The position numbers were made by a program, and so were the translations under genes. From contig NZ_CP156081.1 in the NCBI RefSeq assembly GCF_039830135.1, positions 730,001 through 794,000 on the forward strand: DNA of 64,000 nucleotides. The letters are read 5' to 3'. The notes under the pieces are model-generated. The model was not told the DNA's origin and ran no database searches. It saw only the letters and a list, made by a program, of their open reading frames with translations. Shown in pieces: positions 18,202-25,632 of the stretch (the stretch's first letter is position 1; every line of letters starts with the position of its first letter). This DNA comes from Defluviimonas sp. SAOS-178_SWC (GTDB lineage: Bacteria > Pseudomonadota > Alphaproteobacteria > Rhodobacterales > Rhodobacteraceae).

Positions 18202-18837
18202 GTGTCGGACGGACAGCTTTCGAAACTCGGGTTCCTGCTCGCGCGGGCCCTCCGCCGGGAGGATCGTCTTGCAGGACTGTCCGTGGGGCGGGGGGGCCTC
18301 CTCGACGAGCTGCGGGGCAAGCGGGTCGCGCTTGTCGGCAACGCCCGTTCGCTAGCCGCCCGCGCCGAAGGGGTCGAGATCGACGCGGCCGACCTCGTCA
18401 TCCGCATCAACCGCGCCCCGATGCCGGATGCCGTGTCCCACGGGAGCCGTACCGACTGGCTGGCGCTCGCGACCTCGATCGGTGCGGACGACCTTGCGCG
18501 CCTTCATCCCTCACGGCTCCTGTGGATGAGCCACAAGCGCAAACGTCTGCCGTGGCCGGTGGCGGCGACGTCCGGTTTCTATCTGCACCCGCTCGCCGAT
18601 TGGGCCCGCTTGCGCGACCGGTTGGGCGCACCGCCGACGACCGGCCTGATGATGATCGACCTCCTCGCATCCAGCGACGCGGCGACGATCCGGCTTCACG
18701 GGTTCGATTTTTTCGCCTCGCTTTCGCTCACCGGCTCGCGCCGCGCCGATCAGGTGCCGCATGACTTCGCGGCCGAACGCCGTTTCGTCGCGGACCTGAT
18801 GTCAAGCGACCCGCGCGTGACCCAGGCAGGGACGTGA
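18202..18837 (+). CDS. GT29-like (sialyltransferase-family) glycosyltransferase
   Basis: A 211-residue protein with the layout of family GT29: L-motif-like VALVGNA (42-48) and VIRINRAP (66-73), S-motif-like TTGLMMIDLL (146-155) followed by LHGFDFF (165-171), and a VS-type H-x4-E pair (His187, Glu192). GT29 enzymes use CMP-activated nonulosonates as donors. No signal peptide or transmembrane anchor is visible. The start is GTG 18202; there is no ATG in frame nearby. Standing next to a full CMP-pseudaminic acid pathway, it is the best candidate in the window for a Pse transferase. Specificity is an inference. Confidence 0.65.
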   Translation: MSDGQLSKLGFLLARALRREDRLAGLSVGRGGLLDELRGKRVALVGNARSLAARAEGVEIDAADLVIRINRAPMPDAVSHGSRTDWLALATSIGADDLARLHPSRLLWMSHKRKRLPWPVAATSGFYLHPLADWARLRDRLGAPPTTGLMMIDLLASSDAATIRLHGFDFFASLSLTGSRRADQVPHDFAAERRFVADLMSSDPRVTQAGT

Positions 18838-18944
18838 CCGGCAAGTTTCAGCTTCTAAATTTCTGCGGCGCAGCATTCGTGGGGCTTTTCCTGTGCCGCG
18901 CAATCGGATAAGGGGCCCCGTCCTTATCTGAAGGAGACCCCGGA

Positions 18945-19967
18945 ATGGGCTACAGAGTCGTTGTTGCCGGCGCCACGGGGAATGTGGGCCGCGAAATGCT
19001 GAATATCCTCGCCGAGCGGGAATTCCCCGTCGACGAGATCGCCGCGCTTGCCAGCCGCAAGTCGCTTGGCACCGAAGTTTCGTTCGGCGACAAGACTCTC
19101 AAGACCAAGGACCTCGACACCTTCGACTTCACCGGCTGGGACATCGCGCTATTCGCCGTGGGGTCCGAGGCGACGAAGAGCTACGCGCCGAAGGCGGCGA
19201 AGGCGGGCTGCGTCGTGATCGACAACTCCTCGCTCTACCGCTACGACCCCGAGATCCCGCTGGTCGTGCCGGAGGTGAATGCCGAGGCGGTCGACGGCTA
19301 TGCCAAGAAGAACATCATCGCGAACCCCAACTGCTCGACCGCGCAGATGGTCGTGGCGCTGAAGCCGCTGCATGACCGCGCGAAGATCAAGCGTGTCGTC
19401 GTCTCGACCTACCAGTCCGTCTCGGGCGCGGGCAAGGAAGGCATCGACGAGCTTTGGGACCAGACCAAGGGCATGTACGTGCCGGGCCAGGAAGTGGCGC
19501 CGTCGAAGTTCACCAAGCAGATCGCCTTCAACGTCATTCCCCATATCGACGTCTTCATGGAAGACGGCCAGACCAAGGAAGAGTGGAAGATGGTCGCCGA
19601 GACCAAGAAGATCCTCGACAAGTCGATCAAGGTCACGGCGACCTGCGTCCGCGTCCCGGTCTTCGTCGGCCATTCGGAGGCCGTGAACATCGAGTTCGAG
19701 GAGTTCCTCGACGAAGACGAGGCCCGCGACATCCTGCGCGAGGCGCCCGGCGTCATGGTCGTCGACAAGCGTGAGAACGGCGGCTATGTCACGCCGGTCG
19801 AATGCGTCGGCGACTACGCCACCTTCGTCAGCCGCATCCGTCAGGACGGCACGGTGGAAAACGGCCTGAACCTCTGGTGCGTGTCCGACAACCTGCGCAA
19901 GGGCGCCGCCCTGAATGCCGTGCAGATCGCCGAAGTCCTCGGCAATCGCTGCCTGAAGAAGGGGTGA
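18945..19967 (+). CDS. asd: Aspartate-semialdehyde dehydrogenase
   Basis: NADP-dependent enzyme of 340 residues making aspartate semialdehyde for lysine, diaminopimelate, threonine and methionine synthesis. N-terminal GATGNVGREML (9-19) binds NADP, the active-site cysteine is in NPNCSTAQMV, and the catalytic His region and ESA-type C-terminus are present. A clean AAGGAGA ribosome site precedes ATG 18945. The 107-bp leader holds a short inverted repeat (GATAAGG and CCTTATC around 18907-18931). Followed by a terminator-like hairpin at 19978-20000; monocistronic in this view. Confidence 0.96.
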   Translation: MGYRVVVAGATGNVGREMLNILAEREFPVDEIAALASRKSLGTEVSFGDKTLKTKDLDTFDFTGWDIALFAVGSEATKSYAPKAAKAGCVVIDNSSLYRYDPEIPLVVPEVNAEAVDGYAKKNIIANPNCSTAQMVVALKPLHDRAKIKRVVVSTYQSVSGAGKEGIDELWDQTKGMYVPGQEVAPSKFTKQIAFNVIPHIDVFMEDGQTKEEWKMVAETKKILDKSIKVTATCVRVPVFVGHSEAVNIEFEEFLDEDEARDILREAPGVMVVDKRENGGYVTPVECVGDYATFVSRIRQDGTVENGLNLWCVSDNLRKGAALNAVQIAEVLGNRCLKKG

Positions 19968-19977
19968 GCGGGATCAG

Positions 19978-20000
19978 AAAACGGTCTGGTGGACCTTTTT
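19978..20000. terminator. Short symmetric hairpin with A- and T-runs after asd
   Basis: GGTC (19983-19986), loop TGGTG, GACC (19992-19995), flanked by AAAA before and TTTTT after. The A and T runs can extend the stem, so the site could stop transcription from either side; on the + strand it would end asd. Confidence 0.6.
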
Positions 20001-20063
20001 CCCCGCGAACGCCCGGAGCGCACGCGAAGGGCTGGAACGGGCGCGCCCGGACGGGACAGATAT

Positions 20064-20088
20064 GGAAAGGCTCTGGTGGAGCCTTTCC
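20064..20088. repeat. Perfect 10-bp hairpin with the same loop as the asd terminator
   Basis: GGAAAGGCTC (20064-20073), loop TGGTG, GAGCCTTTCC (20079-20088). The loop and closing bases repeat those of the hairpin at 19978-20000, so the two look like related elements about 90 bp apart. Function not evident; a second terminator or a transcribed hairpin are both possible. Confidence 0.5.
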
Positions 20089-20211
20089 AGGCTGAACCTC
20101 CAAAGGGAATTTGCAGCACCGGAAAAGACGTGCCCGGCGGTGTCGTGTTGCACCGCAGGGGGGCGCTCCCTTTTGTTTGACATTGTCCAGGTCAGCAAGC
20201 AGCGTGCCGGC

Positions 20212-20352
20212 ATGAATTCGGAAAGCTTGACCCTTCTCCTAAGTTGGATCGACTTCGGGCTGTCGGCCCTTCTTTCGAAGTCGGGTCTCTGGACAGTCTT
20301 GCCAACGGTCGCGGTGCTGGCCTTTGCGAAGTGGTTCTCAGGCTCGCGCTAG
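20212..20352 (+). CDS. Possible small membrane protein (46 aa)
   Basis: A 46-residue ORF starting MNSESLTLLLSWID and ending WFSGSR, with one hydrophobic stretch (SGLWTVLPTVAVLAFA) that could span the membrane. The ribosome site is weak and the nearby TTGACA at 20177-20182 has no convincing -10 partner. It lies alone between the asd terminator hairpins and the minus-strand TPR gene. I do not recognise a family; it may be a real short membrane protein or a chance ORF. Confidence 0.3.
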   Translation: MNSESLTLLLSWIDFGLSALLSKSGLWTVLPTVAVLAFAKWFSGSR

Positions 20353-20443
20353 GCCGCAATCGAACGCGTCGGGGGCGTTGCAAATTGGGCGACGATGTTG
20401 ATCAAGCGGGCGGGAAGATGATCCGCCCGGCTGTCCTGGCCCG

Positions 20444-20911
20444 TCAACTCTGCCCCGCTGCGGCGAGCGCGGCCTGAAGGTCGGCAAGTTCCTCGCAGGT
20501 TCCGCAGAGCGCGGCCAACCGGTCGCGGTTCGTCTTTGCCTTCACGAAATCGCCGGTCTCGATGAAAAGCTCGCCCTGGTATTCCAGCGCGCCGAGATGC
20601 TTCGGGTTGGCCTTCAGCGCGGCTTCGTAGTACCGCGCCGCCTCTTCGTACCGTTTCATCTTGCGGTTGGAATAGCCCATCAGGTTCAGCGCGTCGGCGT
20701 TCCTCGGTTCGGCCTTCACCACCGTTGCGAGAATTTTCAGCGCCGCCGGGTAGCGGCCCGCATCGGCGGCCGCCTTCGCCTCGCTGTAACCCGGTTGACT
20801 TGCCGGGGTGGTGCTGTCGCTGTTGACCGCGCCGCCGGGACCGGCGGAGAGGGCGAGGCAGACCGCGACACTGGCGGCGGCGAACGGAATCTTGCGGAAT
20901 GTCGGTTTCAT
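20444..20911 (-). CDS. Exported TPR-repeat protein
   Basis: A 155-residue protein with a signal peptide (RKIPFAAASVAVCLALSAGPGGA, cleavage near residue 28) and then three tetratricopeptide-like repeats from about 45 to 145 (AAADAGRYPAALKILATVV, DALNLMGYSNRKMKRYEEAA, ALEYQGELFIETGDFVKAK). Probably a periplasmic protein-protein interaction module. Two cysteines near the C-terminus (LAALCGTCEEL) form a CxxC that could be a disulfide or metal site. No operon partner is clear. Confidence 0.8.
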   Translation of the reverse strand: MKPTFRKIPFAAASVAVCLALSAGPGGAVNSDSTTPASQPGYSEAKAAADAGRYPAALKILATVVKAEPRNADALNLMGYSNRKMKRYEEAARYYEAALKANPKHLGALEYQGELFIETGDFVKAKTNRDRLAALCGTCEELADLQAALAAAGQS

Positions 20912-20992
20912 CGGGGGCCTCCTTCATCCGATGGTGCGACAGTACCACGATCCCTCTTCCCGGGCGCTCACGTTACGGAGATCGTGACCCGG

Positions 20993-21433
20993 TCAGGCAG
21001 CCCGTCCGGGGCGGACCGGCGCCGCGCGGTCTTTCGCCGATGTCGCCGAAGAACCGTGACGGAGGTCGCCGGGAAAGGGCGCCCGGAATTTCAGGACGAG
21101 CCCGGCGTGGCTGAGCCCGAGCTGTTCGATGCGCATGAGCGGTCGGTCGAGCGGCCAGGAGTGAATTGCCAGCCCACCTTCCGGGGCCCGCCGGAACACA
21201 TAACCCGATGCCCGGAGTCGGCGCTGCAGGTCGAACCAGTCAGAGGCCAGATGGACGGCATGGCGGATCACCTCATCTTCCGCCCGCAAACGCGCCGGCG
21301 TCTGGTCGAGCGCGCTGCGAAGGGTCGCCCTGACATAATCCGACGGGTCGCATCCGGCGTTTCGTGCGGCCTGTCCGAGGGCGATCAGAAGCGCCTCCGG
21401 CAGGTCGATCATGACGGCATGGGTTCTGTCCAT
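20993..21433 (-). CDS. Hypothetical protein with ribbon-helix-helix-like N-terminus
   Basis: A 146-residue cytoplasmic protein I do not recognise. Residues about 5-45 (AVMIDLPEALLIALGQAARNAGCDPSDYVRATLRSAL) have the strand-helix-helix pattern of ribbon-helix-helix DNA-binding domains. The remainder (SGYVFRRAPEGGLAIHSWPLDRPLMRIEQLGLSHAGLVLKFRAPFPG) looks like a small beta-rich domain, and the last 25 residues are rich in Ala, Arg and Pro. It could be a small DNA-binding regulator. It stands 36 bp before the carbonic anhydrase stop on the same strand. Confidence 0.6.
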   Translation of the reverse strand: MDRTHAVMIDLPEALLIALGQAARNAGCDPSDYVRATLRSALDQTPARLRAEDEVIRHAVHLASDWFDLQRRLRASGYVFRRAPEGGLAIHSWPLDRPLMRIEQLGLSHAGLVLKFRAPFPGDLRHGSSATSAKDRAAPVRPGRAA

Positions 21434-21469
21434 GCCGTCAGGGTCGGGCGAATCAGGTTAACGCGCGGT

Positions 21470-22117
21470 TCAGATCGGCTGGAAGCGCTTCGCCGCCGGG
21501 TCGAAGAATTCCAGCCCGCCCTCGCCGATATCGTTCCAGAGGCCGTGCAGCGTCATCTGGTCCGCCTCGACGGCGCTGCGGACGAAAGGGAAGGTCATCA
21601 GGTTCTCGAGGCTGACGAGAACCGCCTCCTTCTCCAGTGCCCTGAGTTGATCCGCTGCGGCGAGATCCTTCACCCGATCGTAGCCCGGGCGCAGGATGTC
21701 CATCCAGCGGCCGATGAAGCTCGTCTTCTCCTCAAGCTCCGGCGCGTGCCCCGAACACATGTCGTGGCAGCCCTTGACGCCGCCGCAAAGCGAGTGCCCG
21801 ACAATGATCAGGTGCGCGATCTTCAGCGCCGTGACTGCGTATTCCACCGCCGCCGACGTGCCGTGGTATTCGCCGTCCGGGTTATAGGGAGGGACAAGGT
21901 TGGCGATGTTGCGGTGAATGAAGAACTCGCCCTGATCGGCGCCGAAGATCGATGTCACGTGAACCCGGCTGTCGCAGCACGAAATCACCATCGCACGCGG
22001 GCGCTGGCCGTCCTCGGCCAGCCGGCGGTACCAGGCGCGATTCTCGGTCCAGGTCGTGGCCCTCCAGCCGTGATAGCGTTGTACCAGATAGGTCGGCAGC
22101 GGTTTCGCGTGTTGCAT
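21470..22117 (-). CDS. Beta-class carbonic anhydrase
   Basis: Zinc enzyme of 215 residues interconverting CO2 and bicarbonate. Zinc ligands and catalytic dyad are seen in SCCDSRV (Cys and Asp-Arg dyad) and GHSLCGGVKG (His and Cys). Length matches plant-type beta-CAs of bacteria. The start was set at MQHAKPLP (ATG 22117), where homology begins; the open frame runs on to 22636 but overlaps the divergent gene. The 148-bp gap to the + strand neighbour presumably holds its promoter. Confidence 0.92.
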   Translation of the reverse strand: MQHAKPLPTYLVQRYHGWRATTWTENRAWYRRLAEDGQRPRAMVISCCDSRVHVTSIFGADQGEFFIHRNIANLVPPYNPDGEYHGTSAAVEYAVTALKIAHLIIVGHSLCGGVKGCHDMCSGHAPELEEKTSFIGRWMDILRPGYDRVKDLAAADQLRALEKEAVLVSLENLMTFPFVRSAVEADQMTLHGLWNDIGEGGLEFFDPAAKRFQPI

Positions 22118-22265
22118 AGATCCTCGCCTCTCGGGAAATCCCCATCCGCTCATAGTCGGCATACGTGTCGAATTCGATAGGTTTTTCGCACCGGCATCAA
22201 GGAATTCTTGAGGCCGGAGCAACATTCTCGCCGCGTGCGTGGGGCACGAAGTTGGAGGGTGAAGG

Positions 22266-22646
22266 GTGGCGAAACTTGCGGTTTTGCACCACGACGAAGG
22301 AGTCCGGCTCGATCCGGACCGTCTCGTGGCGCTGTATGCGGAACTGGGCGAGAGCGCGGCGGAGCAGGTTGTCTGCCGGGCTATGGAGGAACTGGCGTCA
22401 CGGCTGACCGAGATGCAGCGGTTTGCCGACGAAGGCCGGACGCCGGCGCTCGTCCGCAGCGCGCGGTTGTTGATCAAGGTGGCCGAGCAGATCGGGATGC
22501 TGAGCTTCGCGCATGTCGCGGGCGATGTGCTGGTGGCCGCCGATGCGGGTGACGCGGCCGGGCAGGCCGCGACGCTCGCCCGGCTCGTGCGGATTGGCGA
22601 CCGATCGCTGAATGCTGTCTGGGACTTGCGCGACATGACGGTTTGA
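22266..22646 (+). CDS. Hypothetical all-helical protein
   Basis: A 126-residue protein starting at GTG 22266 (MAKLAVLHHDEG). It is predicted mostly helical; the segment RSARLLIKVAEQIGMLSFAHVAGDVLVAADAGD recalls the helix arrangement of histidine-phosphotransfer domains but has no histidine at the phosphorylation position, so that resemblance is weak. It is divergent from carbonic anhydrase and 61 bp upstream of the M17 aminopeptidase on the same strand, so the two may be co-transcribed. Function unknown. Confidence 0.6.
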   Translation: MAKLAVLHHDEGVRLDPDRLVALYAELGESAAEQVVCRAMEELASRLTEMQRFADEGRTPALVRSARLLIKVAEQIGMLSFAHVAGDVLVAADAGDAAGQAATLARLVRIGDRSLNAVWDLRDMTV

Positions 22647-22707
22647 CGGGCCTTGCGGGCGGCGCACTTGTGGCTAGTCTGGCGGCGACGTCGTAGCGAG
22701 GGTCTTC

Positions 22708-24093
22708 ATGCCGTTTTCATTTGCCAATCCCGACGAGGCGACAAGGCCCCTGCATCTGGTCGACGCTGCGGGGGCGGAGGCCTTCCTTGCCGGCCGGACG
22801 GAGGCTGAAAGGGCCTGGCTGACGGCATCGGGGTTTGCCGGAAAGCTCGGGCAGTTGCATCTGCTGCCCGGCGCGGACGGCGCGCCAGCGGGCGCGGTCC
22901 TCGGCCTCGGCGCCACCTCGGGCCGCCGGCGCGGGCGCTTCCATGTCGCGCGCGCGGTTGCCGATCTGCCGGAGGGAGGCTGGCATCTGGACGGTGCGCT
23001 GTCGCCGGCCGAGGCGGAGGAAGCCGCGCTCGGCTGGCTTCTCGCGACCTACCGCTTCACCCGTTACAAATCCACCGAGACGCCGAAGGCGCGGCTTCGG
23101 GTCCCCGACGGCGTGGACGCCGCGCGCGTCCTGGCGATTGCGCAAGGCGAAGCGCTGACCCGCGACCTCATCAACACGCCTGCCGCAGATATGGGCCCGG
23201 CGGAGCTTGAAGACGCCTTCGTGGCGCTGGCCGGGCAGTTTGGCGCGACCACTCGGGTGATCCGGGGTGACGAGCTGCCGGCCGAAGGGTTTCCGATGAT
23301 TCATGCCGTCGGCCGGGCATCGGCGCGGCCGCCCCGGCTGCTTGACCTGCGCTGGGGGGCGGAGGGCCCGGCGCTGACCCTCGTCGGCAAGGGGGTCTGT
23401 TTCGATACCGGCGGGCTCGATCTCAAGGCGGCGGCCGGGATGGGTCTGATGAAGAAGGACATGGGCGGGGCCGCGACGGTCATGGGGCTCGCCCGGATGA
23501 TCATGGCCCTGGGCCTGCGGCTTCGGCTCCGGGTTCTGGTGCCGGCGGTCGAGAACGCGGTGTCCGGCAACGCGATGCGTCCGCAGGATATCTTGACGAG
23601 CCGCAAGGGCCTGACGGTCGAGATCAACAACACCGATGCCGAGGGGCGGCTGGTCCTCGCCGACGCGCTGACGCTGGCGGACGAGGAAAAGCCGGACCTT
23701 CTCGTCTCGATGGCGACGCTCACCGGCGCGGCGCGGGTGGCGGTCGGGCCCGACCTCGCCCCCTTCTATTCCGACGACGACGGCGTCGCCGGCGCGATCG
23801 CGGCGGGCGGGGCCGCTGTCGCCGATCCCGTCTGGCGGATGCCGTTCTGGGACCCCTACGAGACGCTGATCGAGCCCGGCATCGCGGATCTCGACAACGC
23901 GCCCTCTGGCGGCATGGCGGGGTCGATCACGGCTGCGCTCTTCCTTCGCCGCTTCGTCACCGAAACCCCAAGATACGCGCATTTCGACATCTACGGGTGG
24001 CAGCCCAAGGCCGAACCCGCACGACCGAAGGGCGGTGTCGGGCAGGGCGCCCGAGCAATTCTCGCGGCCTTGCCCGGATTGCTCGGGCTATGA
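22708..24093 (+). CDS. Leucyl aminopeptidase family (M17) protein
   Basis: Cytosolic dizinc aminopeptidase of 461 residues. The family signature NTDAEGRLVLADAL is present, with metal-site residues in GKGVCFDTGGLDLK and MKKDMGGAATVMGLA. The C-terminal domain is complete; the N-terminal domain (to about 160) is divergent as in PepB-like and Rhodobacterales members. The stop overlaps the start of the NlpC/P60 gene (ATGA), so both proteins are likely made together; this suggests shared work on small peptides, perhaps muropeptides. Confidence 0.92.
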   Translation: MPFSFANPDEATRPLHLVDAAGAEAFLAGRTEAERAWLTASGFAGKLGQLHLLPGADGAPAGAVLGLGATSGRRRGRFHVARAVADLPEGGWHLDGALSPAEAEEAALGWLLATYRFTRYKSTETPKARLRVPDGVDAARVLAIAQGEALTRDLINTPAADMGPAELEDAFVALAGQFGATTRVIRGDELPAEGFPMIHAVGRASARPPRLLDLRWGAEGPALTLVGKGVCFDTGGLDLKAAAGMGLMKKDMGGAATVMGLARMIMALGLRLRLRVLVPAVENAVSGNAMRPQDILTSRKGLTVEINNTDAEGRLVLADALTLADEEKPDLLVSMATLTGAARVAVGPDLAPFYSDDDGVAGAIAAGGAAVADPVWRMPFWDPYETLIEPGIADLDNAPSGGMAGSITAALFLRRFVTETPRYAHFDIYGWQPKAEPARPKGGVGQGARAILAALPGLLGL

Positions 24094-24917
24094 GCGACCG
24101 GCGCCTGACGCCCGCGAACGGGCGGGTCGCGCATGTCTCGCTGAAAGGCGAGGTGGCGGCGGACCGCTACGTCACCGGCGATTGGGCGCGGATCGTCCGG
24201 CCGCTCGCCGATCTGCTAGCGGAACCGGGCGGACGCCGCGACCGGCAGGTCTTGATGGGAGAGCGGCTGCTGGTCCTCGACCGGCATGAGGGGTTTGCCT
24301 TCGTGAAGACGGAAAAGGACGGTTACTGCGGCTATCTGCCGGAAGAGGCCGTTGGCGCCGACCTAACGCCCTCGCATTGGGTCGCCGCGCCCGCGACGCA
24401 TCTTTACCGCGCGCCCGATCTCAAGACGCCGGAAGTCGCGTCGCTGACGATGGGCGCGCGGCTTACTGTCGTGGCCGAGCATCCGCGGTTCATGGAGACC
24501 GCCGACGGTCTCTTTGTCCCGCGCCCGCATGTTGCCCGGATCGGTGACTGGGCCAAGGACCCGGCCGGGGTGGCGGAGCGGTTTTTCGGAACGCCCTATC
24601 TCTGGGGCGGGAATTCCCGCTCGGGGATCGACTGTTCGGGCCTGGTTCAAGCCGCGCTTACCGCCTGCGGCATTCCGTGCCCCGGCGACAGCGATATGCA
24701 GGAGCGTGCTCTCGGGGCGGTTCTGCCGAAAGATGCGCCCTACCGGCGCGGCGATCTCTTCTTCTGGAAAGGCCATGTCGCGATGGCGGTCGCGCCGGAC
24801 CGGCTGATCCATGCGAACGGTTTCCACATGGCGGTGGGCTATGAGGGCATCGCCGAGGCGATTGCGCGGATCGAGGGGCAGGGGGAAGGTCCGGTGACGT
24901 CGGTCCGCCGGCTCTGA
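24090..24917 (+). CDS. SH3-NlpC/P60 endopeptidase (YkfC-like)
   Basis: A 275-residue cysteine peptidase with no signal peptide, thus cytoplasmic. Two SH3-like segments (about 25-90 and 100-150) precede an NlpC/P60 domain with Cys182 in GIDCSGLVQAAL, His229 in KGHVAMAV and a third polar residue near His241 (HANGFH). This architecture is that of YkfC-type gamma-D-glutamyl-L-diamino acid endopeptidases that recycle peptidoglycan peptides. Coupling to the M17 aminopeptidase by ATGA overlap supports a muropeptide recycling role, but no substrate is shown by sequence. Confidence 0.85.
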   Translation: MSDRRLTPANGRVAHVSLKGEVAADRYVTGDWARIVRPLADLLAEPGGRRDRQVLMGERLLVLDRHEGFAFVKTEKDGYCGYLPEEAVGADLTPSHWVAAPATHLYRAPDLKTPEVASLTMGARLTVVAEHPRFMETADGLFVPRPHVARIGDWAKDPAGVAERFFGTPYLWGGNSRSGIDCSGLVQAALTACGIPCPGDSDMQERALGAVLPKDAPYRRGDLFFWKGHVAMAVAPDRLIHANGFHMAVGYEGIAEAIARIEGQGEGPVTSVRRL

Positions 24918-24926
24918 CCGCGTCGC

Positions 24927-25274
24927 TCAGTCCACGGGCCGGATGAGCTTGCGTTCCAGGATCCGCAGCACGGCCGGCAGGTCATGGCCGCGCTTCAGCA
25001 CCTGCCCGTCCATCCCGATCACGGCGTACATGCCCTGCCGCTGCCGCAGCCGGGGATGTTTCTCGATCCGGTAGAGCGGGTGTTCTGTCGCGCGCCGGAA
25101 GACCGAGAACACCGCCATGTCGCGTAGGAAGGACATCGCGTAGTCGCGCCATTCGCCGGCCGCCACCATCCGCCCGTAGAGCCCGAGAATCGCGCCAAGC
25201 TCGGCACGGTCGAAGGCGACCTGCTCGGGCGGGGCGATGGCGGAGCGGAACGGGGTCGGTGGCTGGACCGTCAT
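24927..25274 (-). CDS. DUF2794 family protein
   Basis: A 115-residue alphaproteobacterial conserved protein. Visible features are VAFDRAELGAILGLYGRMVAAGEWRDYA and FSVFRRATEHPLYRIEKHPRLR, the core of DUF2794. No signal peptide. The start MTVQPPTPF at 25274 was chosen because conservation begins there; the open frame upstream to 25472 has an unrelated reading and lies over the structured region at 25412-25496. Function unknown. It converges on the NlpC gene with only 9 bp between. Confidence 0.85.
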   Translation of the reverse strand: MTVQPPTPFRSAIAPPEQVAFDRAELGAILGLYGRMVAAGEWRDYAMSFLRDMAVFSVFRRATEHPLYRIEKHPRLRQRQGMYAVIGMDGQVLKRGHDLPAVLRILERKLIRPVD

Positions 25275-25411
25275 GGGGGAAATGTTACCTCCGTTTCGGC
25301 GCAAATCAAGGCCGCCCGTTTTTGGCCGCAAAATCACCTTGCCGCAGGCGCGCGGCTTCCGCATCTCCGCCCCGATCGTCGACGACATCTCGGGCATAGC
25401 GACAACGCTAG

Positions 25412-25496
25412 GTTCCGGCGGTGCGGTCAACAGCCCCCACCCAGCCCGCACCGCCGGAACTGTGTCGTTCACCTGCCCCGCCCCGGCGGGGTTTTT
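25412..25496 (+). ncRNA. Candidate structured small RNA ending in an intrinsic terminator
   Basis: The 358-bp gap 25275-25632 has no convincing ORF. It contains a perfect 15-bp inverted repeat (GTTCCGGCGGTGCGG at 25412-25426 pairing with 25446-25460, 19-nt loop) followed 15 bp later by an intrinsic terminator (25476-25496). The two hairpins in a row on the + strand are what a small RNA end would look like. A further arm pair, ACCTGCC at 25471-25477 and GGCAGGT at 25503-25509, could rival the terminator. No sigma70 promoter is convincing upstream. It could instead be a leader or a terminator pair. Confidence 0.4.
25476..25496 (+). terminator. Intrinsic terminator, GC stem plus T-run
   Basis: CCCCGC (25476-25481), loop CCCG, GCGGGG (25486-25491), then TTTTT. 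This is the strongest rho-independent terminator in the window and points along the + strand, although no + strand gene precedes it other than the distant NlpC gene at 24917, which ends over 550 bp upstream. Confidence 0.75.
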
Positions 25497-25632
25497 CTTT
25501 CTGGCAGGTTGCTAAACTGAGGCGGTTTGCCGTGGCCGGTCCGAGGCGCGAAATGTTGCGCCCCGCCACCCAGCGCGGACGATCCCATACGGCGTCGTCA
25601 CGCAAAGTTCCGGGCCGGCCATGCGGCGATGC

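Noticed and set aside
20177..20182. A TTGACA promoter before the small membrane ORF
   Set aside because: The -35-like hexamer is perfect but there is no -10-like sequence at 16-18 bp, so no promoter was called.
20597..22180. A 527-residue open frame on the + strand
   Set aside because: It lies antisense to the TPR, RHH-like and carbonic anhydrase genes, which have recognisable motifs and proper starts; composition is a shadow of those genes.
25412..25496. Bacterial SRP RNA, 6S RNA or tmRNA at this structured site
   Set aside because: None of the known conserved loops or sequences of these RNAs is present, so only a generic structured RNA is proposed.
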